Source: Trichormus variabilis 0441 (lineage in GTDB: Bacteria; Cyanobacteriota; Cyanobacteriia; Cyanobacteriales; Nostocaceae). Taken from it: a stretch of DNA of 64,000 bases. Below the pieces are notes generated by a model, which was given only the letters and a program-made list of their open reading frames with translations, was not told the origin of the DNA and ran no database searches. This document shows, piece after piece, positions 25,264-36,405 of this stretch. Numbering within the stretch: position 1 is the stretch's first letter; the number at the start of each line of letters is the position of its first letter. The stretch covers positions 62,001-126,000 of the forward strand of contig NZ_CP047242.1 of the NCBI RefSeq assembly GCF_009856605.1, in the 5' to 3' direction. A program made the position numbers and the translations under genes.

Positions 25264-28032
25264 ATGAGGTCATCTGCAAAAACAATTATCGGCTATATAC
25301 ACAAGGTATGTTTCCAAGATTGGCGCAGTATATTCATGACAGCACCAGTCGTGGCAATATGCGTCATGACTGGAGGAATGGCGGGGTTATTTCAACTGCT
25401 GGAATGGAACATGATGGAGCAATATTATGCTCTACGTCCTGTTGAATCAATAGACAAACGGATTTTAATTGTTACTATTGATGAACAAGACATCACTCAA
25501 ATTGGCAAATGGCCTATTCCTGACCTGATTTTAGCCAAGCTAATTGTTAAACTCAAAGCACAAAAACCAGCAACTATAGGCTTGGATATCTATCGAGATT
25601 TGCCAGTAGAACCAGGTCATCAAGAATTGGTGGGAGTGATTAAATCTACGCCTAACTTAATTGGAATCAAAAAATTAGTAGGGGATCAAGTTGCTCCATC
25701 ACCTACTTTATCTGAACTAGGTCAAATTGCACTTGCTGATTTAGTCGCAGATACAGATGGTAAAGTCAGGCGCGGTTTATTATCTGCTGGTGATAGTGAG
25801 GAGAAAATTTTTTTAGGATTAGCACCTCGCTTAAGTCTGATGTATCTTCAAAGTAAAGGTATTGCTTTAGAGGAACTAAATCCAACTGGCACTTCTTTAC
25901 GGTTAGGGAAAGCAGTATTTACACCTTTGACTGGCGAAGAATTTAGTTATCGAGGTACAGATGTTGGAGGATACCAAATTATGTTGAATTACCGTGGTTT
26001 TCAAGGTAATTTTGACACTGTGAAAATGCGGGATATCCTCAATGATTCTATATCATCAGAATTAATACGCGATCGCATTATTTTGATTGGAACTACGGCT
26101 AAGAGTATTAATGATTTTGTTAACGTTGGTTACAGTCACAATGTGCAGGATGACGAGAAACGCATGGCTGGGGTAGTAGTTCATGCCAATTTAGTCAGCC
26201 AAATTTTAAGTGCTGCTCTTGATGGTAGACCATTGTTGCGAGTTTGTTCTGAGCAAGCAGAGTGGCTATTGATATTTTTTTGGTCTTTTATCAATAGTGT
26301 TGTTACTTGGTATGGGTTGCAAGTCAACTCTCAGCGCAAACAGTCTTTACCAGGATGGCCGATTCTGGTGATTTTATTGAGTACAAGTATAATCTTCGGT
26401 AGTAGCTATACTGCATTTATGATTGGTTGGTGGATTCCTGTAATGTCACCACTGTTGACAACTTTTCTGTCTATAATTGTTACTACTAATCTGTATAAAC
26501 AATTACAACTAGAAAAAGCTAACCAGCAACTCCAAGATTATTCTCGCACATTGGAAGAAAAAGTGCGCGATCGCACCCAAGAGTTAGAAACCGCCAAAAT
26601 TGCTGCTGATGTTGCCAATCAAGCTAAAAGTGAATTTTTAGCAAGCATGAGTCATGAGTTGCGTACACCCCTCAATGGGATTTTAGGATACGCACAAATC
26701 CTAGAACGCTCTGAAAACATAGCGCCGACAGTATTAGAAGGCATTAACATTATTCATCAGTGTGGTTCTCACTTGCTTACTCTCATCAACGATATTTTAG
26801 ACTTGTCCAAAATCGAGGCGGGAAAACTGGAATTACACAATACGGATTTTGATTTTTCCTACTTCCTTACAGGAGTAGTAGAAATGTGCCGTATTCGTGC
26901 TTTACAAAAAGGTATCTCTTTTCATTATTTACCAGATCCCCATCTCCCTCAAGCAATTAATGCTGATGAAAAACGTTTACGACAAATAATAATTAATTTA
27001 CTTGGTAATGCCATTAAGTTTACTGAGACAGGTGGAGTCAATTTCACAATACAAGTCCTAGAAGTAGGAGCCAATTTCCACAAAATCAGATTTCAAGTGG
27101 AAGATACAGGAGTGGGAATGACTCCTGAACAATTGACAAAGATTTTTTTACCTTTTGAGCAAGTAGGAGATAAAAGTAAACAAGTAGAAGGTACCGGATT
27201 AGGTCTAGCTATTAGTTGTAAAATGGCTGAATTAATGGGTGGTCAAATTCAAGTAGATAGCATTTTGGGAACTGGTAGCAAATTTTGGCTAGATTTAAAT
27301 TTAAATATTATCAGTCACTGGTTACAAACATCTAGTATATTTCATAAGAAAAAAATTATCGGTATTCAAGGCAAACAACCAAGAATTCTCGTTGTAGATG
27401 ACAAATGGGAAAACCGTTCTATAATTTGTAATTTCTTACGATCAATTGGTTTTGAATGCCTTGAAGCCACCAATGGACAAGAAGGATTAAATATAGCAGT
27501 AACAAATCAGCCTGATTTGATTATTACTGACTTAGCTATGCCAGTTATAGATGGCTTTGAAATGATCCAAACCTTAAGAAGTCTACCTCAAACATCCAAC
27601 GTCACCATTTTAGTATCTTCTGCCAGTGTGTTTGAAAGTGATAGAAAAAAAAGCTTGCAAATAGGAGGAAATGAATTTTTACCAAAACCTTTAGAAATTG
27701 ATAAATTACTCCAGTATTTACAAGATTATTTACAACTTGATTGGATTTATATAGAAGATAGCAAACAAACAAAAGTTTCTGAAAATCAACCGTCTCAGTT
27801 TAATAAACATCAATTGATAGTTACGCCGCCAATTTCAGCGCTTGATAAGCTATTGGATTTGTCTATGAGAGGCAACATCAAAGGAATACAAATAATATTG
27901 AATGAAATAGAGGAATTAGATGCCACTGGTAATCTTACCGGCTTTGTGACACAAGTTAGACAATTATGCGATAGCTTTCAAATTAAACAAATCCGCGAAT
28001 TAATAAAATATTTAAAAACTGGCACATCATGA
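25264..28032 (+). CDS. CHASE2-domain hybrid histidine kinase
   Basis: A 922-residue membrane sensor. The layout is an N-terminal membrane helix (about 25-45), an extracytoplasmic CHASE2 domain (about 50-310, with [12 protein letters not shown] and [10 protein letters not shown]), further membrane helices at 330-410, a short coiled coil, and HisKA with H464 ([12 protein letters not shown]). The ATPase follows (N box [14 protein letters not shown]1 DTGVGM, G2 GTGLGLA), then a receiver with D756 ([14 protein letters not shown]), and a short helical tail. The signal sensed is unknown. The stop overlaps the next kinase start by 4 bp (ATGA), so both are translated together and may form a phosphorelay. 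ATG 25264 is chosen; the frame extends upstream only to a TTG. Confidence 0.9.
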   Translation: MRSSAKTIIGYIHKVCFQDWRSIFMTAPVVAICVMTGGMAGLFQLLEWNMMEQYYALRPVESIDKRILIVTIDEQDITQIGKWPIPDLILAKLIVKLKAQKPATIGLDIYRDLPVEPGHQELVGVIKSTPNLIGIKKLVGDQVAPSPTLSELGQIALADLVADTDGKVRRGLLSAGDSEEKIFLGLAPRLSLMYLQSKGIALEELNPTGTSLRLGKAVFTPLTGEEFSYRGTDVGGYQIMLNYRGFQGNFDTVKMRDILNDSISSELIRDRIILIGTTAKSINDFVNVGYSHNVQDDEKRMAGVVVHANLVSQILSAALDGRPLLRVCSEQAEWLLIFFWSFINSVVTWYGLQVNSQRKQSLPGWPILVILLSTSIIFGSSYTAFMIGWWIPVMSPLLTTFLSIIVTTNLYKQLQLEKANQQLQDYSRTLEEKVRDRTQELETAKIAADVANQAKSEFLASMSHELRTPLNGILGYAQILERSENIAPTVLEGINIIHQCGSHLLTLINDILDLSKIEAGKLELHNTDFDFSYFLTGVVEMCRIRALQKGISFHYLPDPHLPQAINADEKRLRQIIINLLGNAIKFTETGGVNFTIQVLEVGANFHKIRFQVEDTGVGMTPEQLTKIFLPFEQVGDKSKQVEGTGLGLAISCKMAELMGGQIQVDSILGTGSKFWLDLNLNIISHWLQTSSIFHKKKIIGIQGKQPRILVVDDKWENRSIICNFLRSIGFECLEATNGQEGLNIAVTNQPDLIITDLAMPVIDGFEMIQTLRSLPQTSNVTILVSSASVFESDRKKSLQIGGNEFLPKPLEIDKLLQYLQDYLQLDWIYIEDSKQTKVSENQPSQFNKHQLIVTPPISALDKLLDLSMRGNIKGIQIILNEIEELDATGNLTGFVTQVRQLCDSFQIKQIRELIKYLKTGTS

Positions 28033-29351
28033 AAATTTTTAACATCTTTGAAAAAGCAACAATACTAATTGTAGATGATAATCCCACAAATTTAAAAGTT
28101 TTATCAGATGCTATCTCTTCTTTGGGATGGGAAGCTTTAATAGCAACTGATGGTGAAAGCGCTATTGAGGAAGCTGAATATGCCCAACCAGATATAATTT
28201 TGTTAGATGTGATGATGCCGGGAATAGATGGGTTCCAAACCTGTACAGAACTCAAGAAAAAATCGTCTACTAAACATATACCAGTTATTTTTTTGACGGC
28301 TCTTACAGATCAATTTGATAAGGTATTAGGTCTTGTCACAGGTGGAGTAGACTATATAACCAAACCTTTTAACTTAGATGAGGTTTTAGCAAGAATCCAA
28401 GTACATTTAAAATTGAGCTTCTTAACTAAAGAACTGCAAATAAAAAACCAAGAACTGGATAAATTAGTAGAAGAACGTACACAACAACTCTCTCTAACTT
28501 TGCATAAACTCCAGGAATCTCAATTACACTTAGTCCAAAGTGGCAAATTATCCACTTTGGGAGAGTTAGTTGCTGGAGTTACCCATGAAATTAATAATCC
28601 TCTGAACTTCGTGATGGGTAATTTAGGATTTCTTCGTAATTATATAAATGCTTTAACTAAGCATTTACAGCTTTATCATCAATATTACCCGCATCCAGTT
28701 ATAGATATTACTCAAAACGCCAACATAATAGAATTAGATAAAATATTAATAGATATACCAAAGCTCATGTCTGCAATTGATACAGGATTAGAGAGAATTA
28801 ATAATATTAGCGATAGTTTACGCAATTTTTCCCGTTCAGATATATCTAAGAAAGTTTTTTTTGATATCCGTGAAGGTATCAACAGCACTTTAATAATTTT
28901 ATCGCATCGCTTAAAAGGTAATAAACTACGTGCAGACATAGAAATAATCAAAGACTATGGTGATATCCCAGTATGTGAATGTTATCCTGAGCAAATAAAT
29001 CAAGTTTTTATGAATATGATTGCTAATGCTATTGATGCTATTGATGAGTTATGTCAAAAAACAGCAGATATGCAAAACAATCAAAATCATAAAATCATCA
29101 TCAAAACTGTATGGAAGCAGGAAGAAGAATTATTAATAGTTACCTTCAAAGATAGTGGTGTGGGTATGTCAGCAGAAACACAAAAACAGATATTTGAACA
29201 GTTTTTTACCACTAAACCAAGCGGTAAAGGTATGGGCTTGGGTTTATCTATTAGCCGCCAAATTATTGAAGAGCAACATAATGGCAGATTAAGATGTTGT
29301 TCTGTGTTAGGTGAAGGAACAGAATTTTTAATGGAAATTCCAGTCAGGTAA
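28029..29351 (+). CDS. Receiver-linked sensor histidine kinase (REC-HK)
   Basis: A 440-residue cytosolic protein. An N-terminal receiver has D60 ([15 protein letters not shown]) and the TKPF lysine near 112. A coiled coil (about 130-170) leads to a HisKA-type dimerisation domain with H186 ([15 protein letters not shown]) and an ATPase domain with N box [16 protein letters not shown] and GMGLGLSIS. It has no membrane span, so it most likely takes phosphate or signal from the CHASE2 kinase with which it overlaps by 4 bp. No DNA-binding output domain exists in either protein, so the final target is elsewhere, possibly through the following CHAT protein. Confidence 0.9.
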   Translation: MKIFNIFEKATILIVDDNPTNLKVLSDAISSLGWEALIATDGESAIEEAEYAQPDIILLDVMMPGIDGFQTCTELKKKSSTKHIPVIFLTALTDQFDKVLGLVTGGVDYITKPFNLDEVLARIQVHLKLSFLTKELQIKNQELDKLVEERTQQLSLTLHKLQESQLHLVQSGKLSTLGELVAGVTHEINNPLNFVMGNLGFLRNYINALTKHLQLYHQYYPHPVIDITQNANIIELDKILIDIPKLMSAIDTGLERINNISDSLRNFSRSDISKKVFFDIREGINSTLIILSHRLKGNKLRADIEIIKDYGDIPVCECYPEQINQVFMNMIANAIDAIDELCQKTADMQNNQNHKIIIKTVWKQEEELLIVTFKDSGVGMSAETQKQIFEQFFTTKPSGKGMGLGLSISRQIIEEQHNGRLRCCSVLGEGTEFLMEIPVR

Positions 29352-29420
29352 CTTACTGATAAATTCTCTACTCAAGCAAGATTACTAGTAGATATCAAAT
29401 TTATACACATAAACCAATAT

Positions 29421-32027
29421 ATGCTGAATTTCACTAAATATGCGGTCTCTTTGGGAGGACTAACTTGCTTTTTAATAACCACGAATCTTACAGTATCGGC
29501 ACAGACTAATCAGCAACTAGTCCAAATATCAAAATTAAATCTGGAAGTAGACTCAAGTTTACGGCAATCCTCCATTATTGACTCTTCCAATCCCAAATAT
29601 CGACTACATCAGGGTAGAAGTTCATTTGAGTCTGGACGCTTTGCTGAAGCTGTGAAATTTTGGGAAGCTGCATATATTGGCTTTAAAAACCAAGGTGATA
29701 TTCTCAATGAAGCTTGGAGTTTAAGTTACCTGTCCTTGGCTTATCAGAATTTAGGGGATTGGCCAAATGCAGAAGTTTCTATTACTCATAGCTTAAACAT
29801 ATTAAAACATCTCAATGTCCAGAAACAAGGAAACTCTGCTATCTTAGCAGTAGCTCTGAATACTCTAGGTAATCTCAAACTCTCAACAGGACAGGCACAA
29901 GCAGCTTTAAAAGCTTGGCAAGATGCGGAAAGTGCATATGCAGTAGCTGGTGATGAAGTGGGAAAGCTAGGTAGCCAAATTAACCAAGCCCAAGCAATGC
30001 GAGCTTTAGGATTATATCGCAGAGGGCAGCAGTTGTTAGTTAATTTGCATCAAAAGCTGCAAAATCAGCCAGATTCTATCATTAAAGCCAAAGCATTACA
30101 AAGTTTAGGAATTGCTTTCCAATTAGTAGGAGATGTGCAACAATCTCAAGAAATTTTACAGCAGAGTTTAAAGATTAGTAAAGACTTAAATTCCGCTACA
30201 GACATTAGCAATATTCTGTTTAACCTGGGAAATACGGCTAGAGATTTACAACAAATAGAGGTAGCTTTTGACTATTATCAACAAGTTGTAGCTCAGACAA
30301 GTAATTCTCAATTACGCGTCGATGCACAGTTGAATCAAATTAGTCTCTATTTACAAACTAGACGCAACAAACCCTCTGAGGCTTTATTGTCAGAAATTAA
30401 GTGGCAATTGGAGAAACTGCCTGCTAGTCGGATGTCTATTTATGCAGCAATTAATTTTGTTCGTAATTTGACTAAATGGTCAAAGCTAGATGGTAATGAG
30501 TCCATATCATATCGAGAATCAGCGCAAATTTTAGCCCGTGCATCACTACAGGCTCAAATGCTGGGTGATTTGCGCGCTCAAGCTTATGCTTTAAATGAGT
30601 TAGGAAAATTGTACTTTGAGAAGCAGCAGTTAGGTGACGCTTTAAAACTGAGCCAACAAGCACTACAAATTACTCAAGAGATTAACGCTACTGATATTAG
30701 TTATCAAGCGGCTTGGCAAGTTGGGCGTATTTTGAAAAAACAAGGTGACCATCAGGGTGCGATCGCAGCTTACGATAATTCTGTGAAAACTCTCAAGTCT
30801 CTGCGTAGTGACTTAGTAGCGATTAATCGTGATGTTCAGTTTTCTTTTCAGGAGAGTGTGGAACCAATTTATCGGGAGTTGGTGGATATACTACTAGAAT
30901 CGCCCCAACCCAGTCAAGGAAACTTAAAATTAGCACGAGAGACAATCGAAGCATTGCAATTAGCAGAGTTAGATAATTTCTTTCGGGAAGCTTGTTTAAA
31001 CGCTAAACCAGAGCAAATCGATCAAATCGACAAACAAGCAGCCGTCATCTATCCAATTATTTTAGGCGATCGCTTAGAAGTAATTTTATCTATTCCTGGC
31101 AAACCCCTCTCTAGTTATCGAACAGTCCTATCTTCCAGGGAAATGGAAGACATAATTAAACAAACACGCCAATCTCTCAACCCAATTTTCTCAAATGAGG
31201 AAAGGTTAAATGTTTCTCAAAAACTTTATGATTGGCTCATACGTCCTCTGGAATCTGAGTTAAGCAAAAGTGGAGTCAAAACACTAGCTTTTGTGTTAGA
31301 TGGTTCTTTACGTAATATCCCAATGGCAGTTTTACATGATGGCAAACAGTATTTGCTAGAGAAATACAGTTTAGCACTATCTCCAGGGATGCAGTTGATG
31401 CCAGCGCGATCGCTCAAACGTGAAAATCTCAAATTGATGACAGCTGCCCTGAGTGAATCACGGCAAGGCTTTAAAGCTTTACCAGCAGTTAAATCGGAGG
31501 TAACAGAAATTTCTGAGGAAGTTTCTTCAAAACTACTTTTAAATGAAAATTTTACCGACACCAACCTTAAGCAAGCTATAGAATCAACACCATTTTCGGT
31601 GTTACATCTAGCCACTCATGGTCAGTTTAGTAGCCAGTCTGATGACACTTTTATTCTCAGTTGGAATGAGAAGATTAATGTTAAACAATTGAGCGAATTT
31701 CTGCAAGCCAGAAACGAATCACAATCTACACCTGTAGAATTAATGGTTCTCAGTGCCTGCCAAACAGCAAAAGGAGACAATCGAGCTATATTAGGCTTGG
31801 CTGGGGTAGCAGTACGTTCTGGTGCGCGCAGCACTCTAGCTACTCTTTGGTCAGTAAAAGATGAGTCTACTGCTAAATTTATGGTGGAATTTTATAAACA
31901 CCTCAGACAACCGGGTATCAGCAAAGCAGAAGCATTACGACAAACTCAACTAACTTTTTTGCAAAATGCTGATTTTCAACATCCTTTTTATTGGTCAGCA
32001 TTTGTATTGGTGGGTAATTGGCTTTAG
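29421..32027 (+). CDS. Exported TPR-CHAT protein (caspase-like peptidase fold)
   Basis: An 868-residue protein with a signal peptide (VSLGGLTCFLITTNLTVSAQ). Tetratricopeptide repeats fill roughly residues 50-450 (for example ALNTLGNLKLSTGQAQAALKAWQ, ALNELGKLYFEKQQLGDALKLSQQAL). A C-terminal CHAT domain (about 560-868) contains the caspase-like dyad H733 (VLHLATHGQF) and C780 (MVLSACQTAKGD), both intact. Family knowledge: CHAT domains are clan CD peptidase relatives, some of which cleave partners after a trigger. It lies 69 bp after the REC-HK gene, in an apparent DUF928 - CHASE2-HK - REC-HK - CHAT run. The substrate could be the nearby haemagglutinin, but that is conjecture. Confidence 0.9.
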   Translation: MLNFTKYAVSLGGLTCFLITTNLTVSAQTNQQLVQISKLNLEVDSSLRQSSIIDSSNPKYRLHQGRSSFESGRFAEAVKFWEAAYIGFKNQGDILNEAWSLSYLSLAYQNLGDWPNAEVSITHSLNILKHLNVQKQGNSAILAVALNTLGNLKLSTGQAQAALKAWQDAESAYAVAGDEVGKLGSQINQAQAMRALGLYRRGQQLLVNLHQKLQNQPDSIIKAKALQSLGIAFQLVGDVQQSQEILQQSLKISKDLNSATDISNILFNLGNTARDLQQIEVAFDYYQQVVAQTSNSQLRVDAQLNQISLYLQTRRNKPSEALLSEIKWQLEKLPASRMSIYAAINFVRNLTKWSKLDGNESISYRESAQILARASLQAQMLGDLRAQAYALNELGKLYFEKQQLGDALKLSQQALQITQEINATDISYQAAWQVGRILKKQGDHQGAIAAYDNSVKTLKSLRSDLVAINRDVQFSFQESVEPIYRELVDILLESPQPSQGNLKLARETIEALQLAELDNFFREACLNAKPEQIDQIDKQAAVIYPIILGDRLEVILSIPGKPLSSYRTVLSSREMEDIIKQTRQSLNPIFSNEERLNVSQKLYDWLIRPLESELSKSGVKTLAFVLDGSLRNIPMAVLHDGKQYLLEKYSLALSPGMQLMPARSLKRENLKLMTAALSESRQGFKALPAVKSEVTEISEEVSSKLLLNENFTDTNLKQAIESTPFSVLHLATHGQFSSQSDDTFILSWNEKINVKQLSEFLQARNESQSTPVELMVLSACQTAKGDNRAILGLAGVAVRSGARSTLATLWSVKDESTAKFMVEFYKHLRQPGISKAEALRQTQLTFLQNADFQHPFYWSAFVLVGNWL

Positions 32028-32138
32028 AGCTTGGTTGTGCAGAATCAAGTCAACACTGCCTGATTAATAGATTGCAACAGTTATAGTTTAAGAGCTACTT
32101 GAGTATTTCTGCCAAAAGTCATGCTCCCAATATAACTA

Positions 32139-32906
32139 TTAATGACTCATCTGCAATAATTGATTTTTATTATTACTTTCATTATTCATAACCTGCTCTA
32201 GTACAGCTTCTCTAATATTGATAAATAGTTCACTAGCCCTATCTCGTGGGCGTGGCAATCTTACGGGTAAATCCAACATAATCCGTCCTTCTTCAATTAC
32301 TATGACTCTATCTGCCAACGCCACAGCTTCTTCTACATCATGGGTGACTAAAAATGCCGTAAAGCCTCGCTCTCGCCACAAATCTTCGATGAGATATTGC
32401 ATTTCTAGACGAGTTAACGCATCTAATGCACCCAGAGGCTCATCCAGTAGTAGTAAATGTGGTTGACTCACCAATGCTCTGGCTAATGCTACCCGTTGTC
32501 GTTGTCCTCCAGATAATACATGAGGCCATTCACCGGCTCTATCTTTAAGTCCTACTTGTTCTAATACCCATGTAGCTTTTGATTGCCAATTTTCTTGTAA
32601 TCCTAGACCCACATTATCAATCACTCGTTTCCAAGGTAATAAACGCGGTTCTTGAAACATCACTCTAACAGAATGACTAAGTTTACGGAGTGGTTCCCCA
32701 TCTAGCAAAATACCGCCTGTAGTGGGTTTATCTAACCCTGATACAAGGCGCAATAAAGTACTTTTACCACAACCACTACGCCCCACAATAGCAATAAACT
32801 CTCCAGGCGCTACTTCTAGATTTAATGAATTTAAAACGGTTTTATGACCAAAAGCCTTAGTTAGATCCAAAATATTGATTCGTGAACCTTTTAAATTTGC
32901 AACCAT
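32139..32906 (-). CDS. ssuB: Aliphatic sulfonate-type ABC transporter ATPase
   Basis: A 255-residue ABC ATPase of the nitrate/sulfonate/taurine class. Walker A is GRSGCGKST (42-50), the signature is [15 protein letters not shown], Walker B is [12 protein letters not shown], and the switch His lies in [12 protein letters not shown]. It powers import of sulfonates or similar organosulfur compounds together with the permease SsuC encoded just upstream (103-bp gap, same strand). SsuA-like binding proteins are encoded at 43013 and 53366. Alternatives within the class are taurine or nitrate transport. Confidence 0.9.
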
Positions 32907-33009
32907 CTGTGTTTCTCCTTTTTTATGGATAATCGAGTTATAGCAATCTTGATAATTTGATGCTTAGGCAACACTAAACTCAAGGAATTCACAATTTATT
33001 TCTTAGTTT

Positions 33010-33837
33010 TTACCCAGCAGGTTTGTAATTGGGATTCCATGCTAAGAATTTATTTTCTAGAGCTTTGGCTATAGAATTTGCTAGTTTACCTAGTAGTGCA
33101 TAAATGACAATACTTAATACCACAACATCAGTTTGCATAAACTCACGGGCATTCATTGCCATATAGCCAATACCGGAATCTGCGGCAATTTGTTCAGCTA
33201 CAATTAATGAAAGCCACATAATACCCAAGGAAAACCGGACACCAATTAATATTGAAGCTAAAGCCCCAGGAAATACGATTTGCCACAAGAGTTGGGGTGT
33301 TTTTAAGCCGTAGACTCTGCCCATTTCAATCAGACCAGGATCTACACTCCGAATTCCATGATAGGTATTAAGATAAATCGGAAAAAATACACCTATAGAA
33401 ACAAGAAATAATCTGGCTTGATCACCAATTCCAAACCATAAAATTACTAGGGGAATTAATGCCAAGTTGGGAATAGTACGCAACATTTGTAGAGAACTAT
33501 CTAACAATTGTTCTGAAAGCCTAGAAAACCCAGTAAGTAATCCTAAAACAAAGCCAATTCCGCCGCCGACTATAAAACCAGATATAGCTCGTGCAGCACT
33601 AATTCCCATGTGTTGGAAAAGCTCTCCAGTTGAAGCTAACTTAAATGCTGTAAAAACTACACTGCTGGGTGCTGGTAAAATTCTGCTAGAGAGTAAACCA
33701 GTTCTGGAAGAAATCTCCCAAAGTAACAGCACTATAAAAGGTACTATCCAAGGGATGATTTTATTTGCGTATTTGTTGTTGAATAATACTTCCAGTGATT
33801 TTTCGTGGCTTTTAGTATTGTTCAGAGTAATAGTCAT
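33010..33837 (-). CDS. ssuC: Aliphatic sulfonate-type ABC transporter permease
   Basis: A 275-residue inner-membrane protein with about six hydrophobic segments (IIPWIVPFIVLLLWEISSRTG at 28-48; the permease core at 80-260). The EAA loop is readable in the stretch GALASILIGVRFSLGIMWLSL followed by IVAEQIAADSGIG, the pattern of SsuC/TauC permeases. It is the first gene of the ssuC-ssuB pair. The missing local ssuA is presumably supplied by one of two SsuA genes 10-20 kb away. The intergenic DNA upstream may hold the promoter, but no operator was recognised. Confidence 0.9.
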   Translation of the reverse strand: MTITLNNTKSHEKSLEVLFNNKYANKIIPWIVPFIVLLLWEISSRTGLLSSRILPAPSSVVFTAFKLASTGELFQHMGISAARAISGFIVGGGIGFVLGLLTGFSRLSEQLLDSSLQMLRTIPNLALIPLVILWFGIGDQARLFLVSIGVFFPIYLNTYHGIRSVDPGLIEMGRVYGLKTPQLLWQIVFPGALASILIGVRFSLGIMWLSLIVAEQIAADSGIGYMAMNAREFMQTDVVVLSIVIYALLGKLANSIAKALENKFLAWNPNYKPAG

Positions 33838-34175
33838 AAGGTCTAAGTTAGTTGTTTTACAAGGTTCTCATTGACAGCTATTTCGTCAATAGCACTGAGA
33901 CGTGTGATGTTAGCTTTGCTCAGACAGGGGCAGAAAACAACGGATAATCAACAAAAAAATTACCTTGTCGTTAGGGTGTCACCTTTGCAAAATACTGTAT
34001 GTCGAGAGAATTACCGTAGATTAAAACTAATCTTACACGAAATCTAGTAAAAATCAACCCCAAAAAAGCTTTTGTCACGAATTTCCTATGTTTAAGGGGA
34101 TTCCTATTAGAAAACCATTTCCAGGGTTCCTGAGGATGATAGATGATTCATGACCTACTATCCAGCCCAGAACAA

Positions 34176-34208
34176 TAGTGGGTTTCGCTGTTGCTAACCC
34201 ACCCTACT
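34176..34208. repeat. Dispersed palindromic repeat (GTGGGTT...AACCCAC)
   Basis: A 7-bp stem GTGGGTT / AACCCAC encloses TCGCTGTTGCT, followed by CCTACT. The type (GTAGGGTGGGTTAGC...AACCCAC) is familiar as a repeated intergenic sequence in cyanobacteria. Confidence 0.6.
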
Positions 34209-34312
34209 GGACTGACACAGCTAAAGTAGTGGATTAGAGGTAGTAGCGCGGCAAAGCTAAAATGTTCCATTCATTATAGTTCTCTTGTGGAATGGGCTTC
34301 TAGCTCTTCCAG

Positions 34313-34331
34313 TGTAGGCAAGATGCCTACA
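34313..34331. terminator. Small hairpin after the porin gene
   Basis: A perfect 8-bp stem TGTAGGCA / TGCCTACA with loop AGA, about 50 bp beyond the porin stop (minus strand). A short A-run on the plus strand lies near by. It could be a terminator or another dispersed repeat. Confidence 0.5.
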
Positions 34332-34384
34332 GTAAAGAAACTTTTTTTTATGCACTATTTAAGGCTTGCCACGCTAATACGTAC

Positions 34385-36187
34385 CTAAAACCTATAGGTA
34401 GTACGAATCCAAGCATATACACTATCAGGATTGTTGGCATTGGAATCTGGCGCTGTAACCCAAATAAAACCTGGTGTAATGTCGATTTTATCGTTAATTT
34501 TGTATTGGTAGAATCCTTCAATATGTAGGGAAAGGTCTTTGTCTGCTTGTCCTAAGCCTGCTCCCAAATTCACATTTTTGCCAAGACTGATCAGTGTTGG
34601 AGCCATACCCACAAACAATCCCCCTAGACTTCCCTTTTTTCCAAGATCCGGGAACGACATTCCTACAGCCCAATCCATAGCTCGGCCATCACCGCGTCCT
34701 AAATAGCGGTGTGCGCCATAACTTACCCAACCATTCATAGCAAACTTGGGACTAAATTGATAAAAAGCTTGTACGCCGTAAAGATTTGCTACTGTCCCCG
34801 TTCCTGCTACGGTGCTATTGACCAAGTTACTTCCTGCTGCTGGGCCAAAGTTTGTTCCACTTAAACCTTGGGCGTTTGGTGGACTATAAGTATTAACGTA
34901 AGTTAGAGCCGCCCGAAAATTCCTCTGAGGACTGGTGTATAGTATCTGTCCTAAAGCTAAATATCGGCCTGTGAAGAAGCCGGTATTGGGGCCAGGGTTA
35001 TTGGCGTTAGGTGCGCTATAAGCTACTCCCAATTGGAACTGTTGATTTAATCTGTGGAGTACTGCTATTCCACCGCCAGCATCTCCATATTGATAGACTA
35101 AAGCTCGTCGTGAGAATCGGGAAATCCCATTAGAACCAGTTGCTAGACTACTTTCAAAGTATGGATTAATCGGAACGGTAAAACCTAGCTCATTAGCTCC
35201 ATCGGATAAAGCATAAATGTTGACTTGGGTATTTGAACCAAAAGGAAACCGATAACGTACACCACTAACAGAAATATCATTGGGTGGTCTGGTAATACTG
35301 GAGTTATCAGCAGTTCTGCCATCAAAAGTGCCTAATAATCCAGCTCTTGTTTGTCCTAATGATTGAATATTTCCTCCCCCCAGCGTTATACCCAGTGAAT
35401 CTTTACCTGTAAAGCTGGCATTTAATCGCAAAGACACTGATCCTTGCTGTGTTACTACGCGGGGTGCTGGCCGCCCAGTGATAACGTTATTACCAGCAAA
35501 AAGTGAGCCAATAACTATCTGCGCTCGACCTGTGAGTTTAACTGTAGTAGAAAATTGTTGTTTCTCGATGGTTTCTAACTTTGCATCTACTGTATCAAGT
35601 CTTCCTCGCAGTGCAGCCAATTCCGTAGAAAATTCTTCTCTTAACTTCTTGATTGTGTCTAAGTCTTCTTGTCTAACTAAGTCTGCTGTAGAATTGGCAA
35701 TGATTTGATTGAACCGGTCTAAAGCAGTATTTAGACCAGCCGCAAATTCATAGCGGGTAAGAGCGCGATCGCCTTTGAATGTACCATCTGTATAACCTGC
35801 GATCGCTCCATAGCGTTCCACCAGGGATTGTAAAGCTTGAAATGCCCAATCTGTAGGCTGAATATCAGATAACTGAGAAACAGATGTAACTTGTTCTATG
35901 GGGTTTTCTTCATCTGTGATATCTTCTTGAGAAAATAGATTTTCTGTTTGAGATAGTAAGTAATCAGGCGCGCCAATTACCTCTACATTGGCAATCTGAT
36001 TTGATTCAGCCTGAGTTACACTATTTGACGAAGTTTCCTCAATCCCTGATTTTGATTCAGATAGATTCAGTGTTTCCGGTGCGATCGCCTGCGGTGGGGC
36101 TTCTGCCATTGCACCTGAAGAAAGAATGAAAAGCACATTAAAAAGGGCTGGGACAACTAGCCCACAATTCCATAAAATTTTAAACAT
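34385..36187 (-). CDS. SLH-domain outer-membrane porin (OprB/iron-uptake porin type)
   Basis: A 600-residue protein. A signal peptide (VVPALFNVLFILSSGAMAEA) is followed by a Ser/Glu-rich linker, an SLH domain (about 105-165, LSDIQPTDWAFQALQSLVERY, GYTDGTFKGDRALTRYEFAAGL), a coiled coil (about 175-215) and a C-terminal OprB-like beta-barrel ending in a terminal Phe (IRTTYRF). This is the standard cyanobacterial major porin architecture: SLH binds the cell wall and the barrel passes small solutes. Lying between ssuBC and the catabolic genes, it may pass the organosulfur substrate, but this porin class is often general or iron-linked. ATG 36187 is preferred over a GTG seven codons upstream. Confidence 0.88.
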   Translation of the reverse strand: MFKILWNCGLVVPALFNVLFILSSGAMAEAPPQAIAPETLNLSESKSGIEETSSNSVTQAESNQIANVEVIGAPDYLLSQTENLFSQEDITDEENPIEQVTSVSQLSDIQPTDWAFQALQSLVERYGAIAGYTDGTFKGDRALTRYEFAAGLNTALDRFNQIIANSTADLVRQEDLDTIKKLREEFSTELAALRGRLDTVDAKLETIEKQQFSTTVKLTGRAQIVIGSLFAGNNVITGRPAPRVVTQQGSVSLRLNASFTGKDSLGITLGGGNIQSLGQTRAGLLGTFDGRTADNSSITRPPNDISVSGVRYRFPFGSNTQVNIYALSDGANELGFTVPINPYFESSLATGSNGISRFSRRALVYQYGDAGGGIAVLHRLNQQFQLGVAYSAPNANNPGPNTGFFTGRYLALGQILYTSPQRNFRAALTYVNTYSPPNAQGLSGTNFGPAAGSNLVNSTVAGTGTVANLYGVQAFYQFSPKFAMNGWVSYGAHRYLGRGDGRAMDWAVGMSFPDLGKKGSLGGLFVGMAPTLISLGKNVNLGAGLGQADKDLSLHIEGFYQYKINDKIDITPGFIWVTAPDSNANNPDSVYAWIRTTYRF

Positions 36188-36195
36188 CGCTTCTT

Positions 36196-36405
36196 TTGAG
36201 TTACGCACTGAAAATTGACAAATCTTTACTTGCTAATACCTCACAGGATATTGACATCCCAATCACATATCCTTCTGAGGACAAATCTTCTTCAGATGAT
36301 TGCCTTACAAAATTTTGGCAAAGACTAAACGGTGTTGAGGATTACAAACCAGGCAAGAAACGTAGCAAGTGGGATGTTCCATTGAGGAGTAAGAAGTTGA
36401 ATTAG
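36196..36405 (+). CDS. Possible small hypothetical protein
   Basis: A 69-codon frame starting with TTG, divergent from the porin gene (8-bp gap). The product is polar with a basic C-terminus (DYKPGKKRSKWDVPLRSKK) and no recognised domain. There is no convincing ribosome site. It could be a genuine small protein or chance. Confidence 0.25.
   Translation: MSYALKIDKSLLANTSQDIDIPITYPSEDKSSSDDCLTKFWQRLNGVEDYKPGKKRSKWDVPLRSKKLN

Larger units (their letters stand above)
33838..34384. other. Intergenic region with dispersed palindromes
   Basis: About 550 bp between ssuC and the porin gene. It contains the two short palindromic repeats listed at 34176-34208 and 34313-34331. No gene was recognised. 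Confidence 0.5.
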
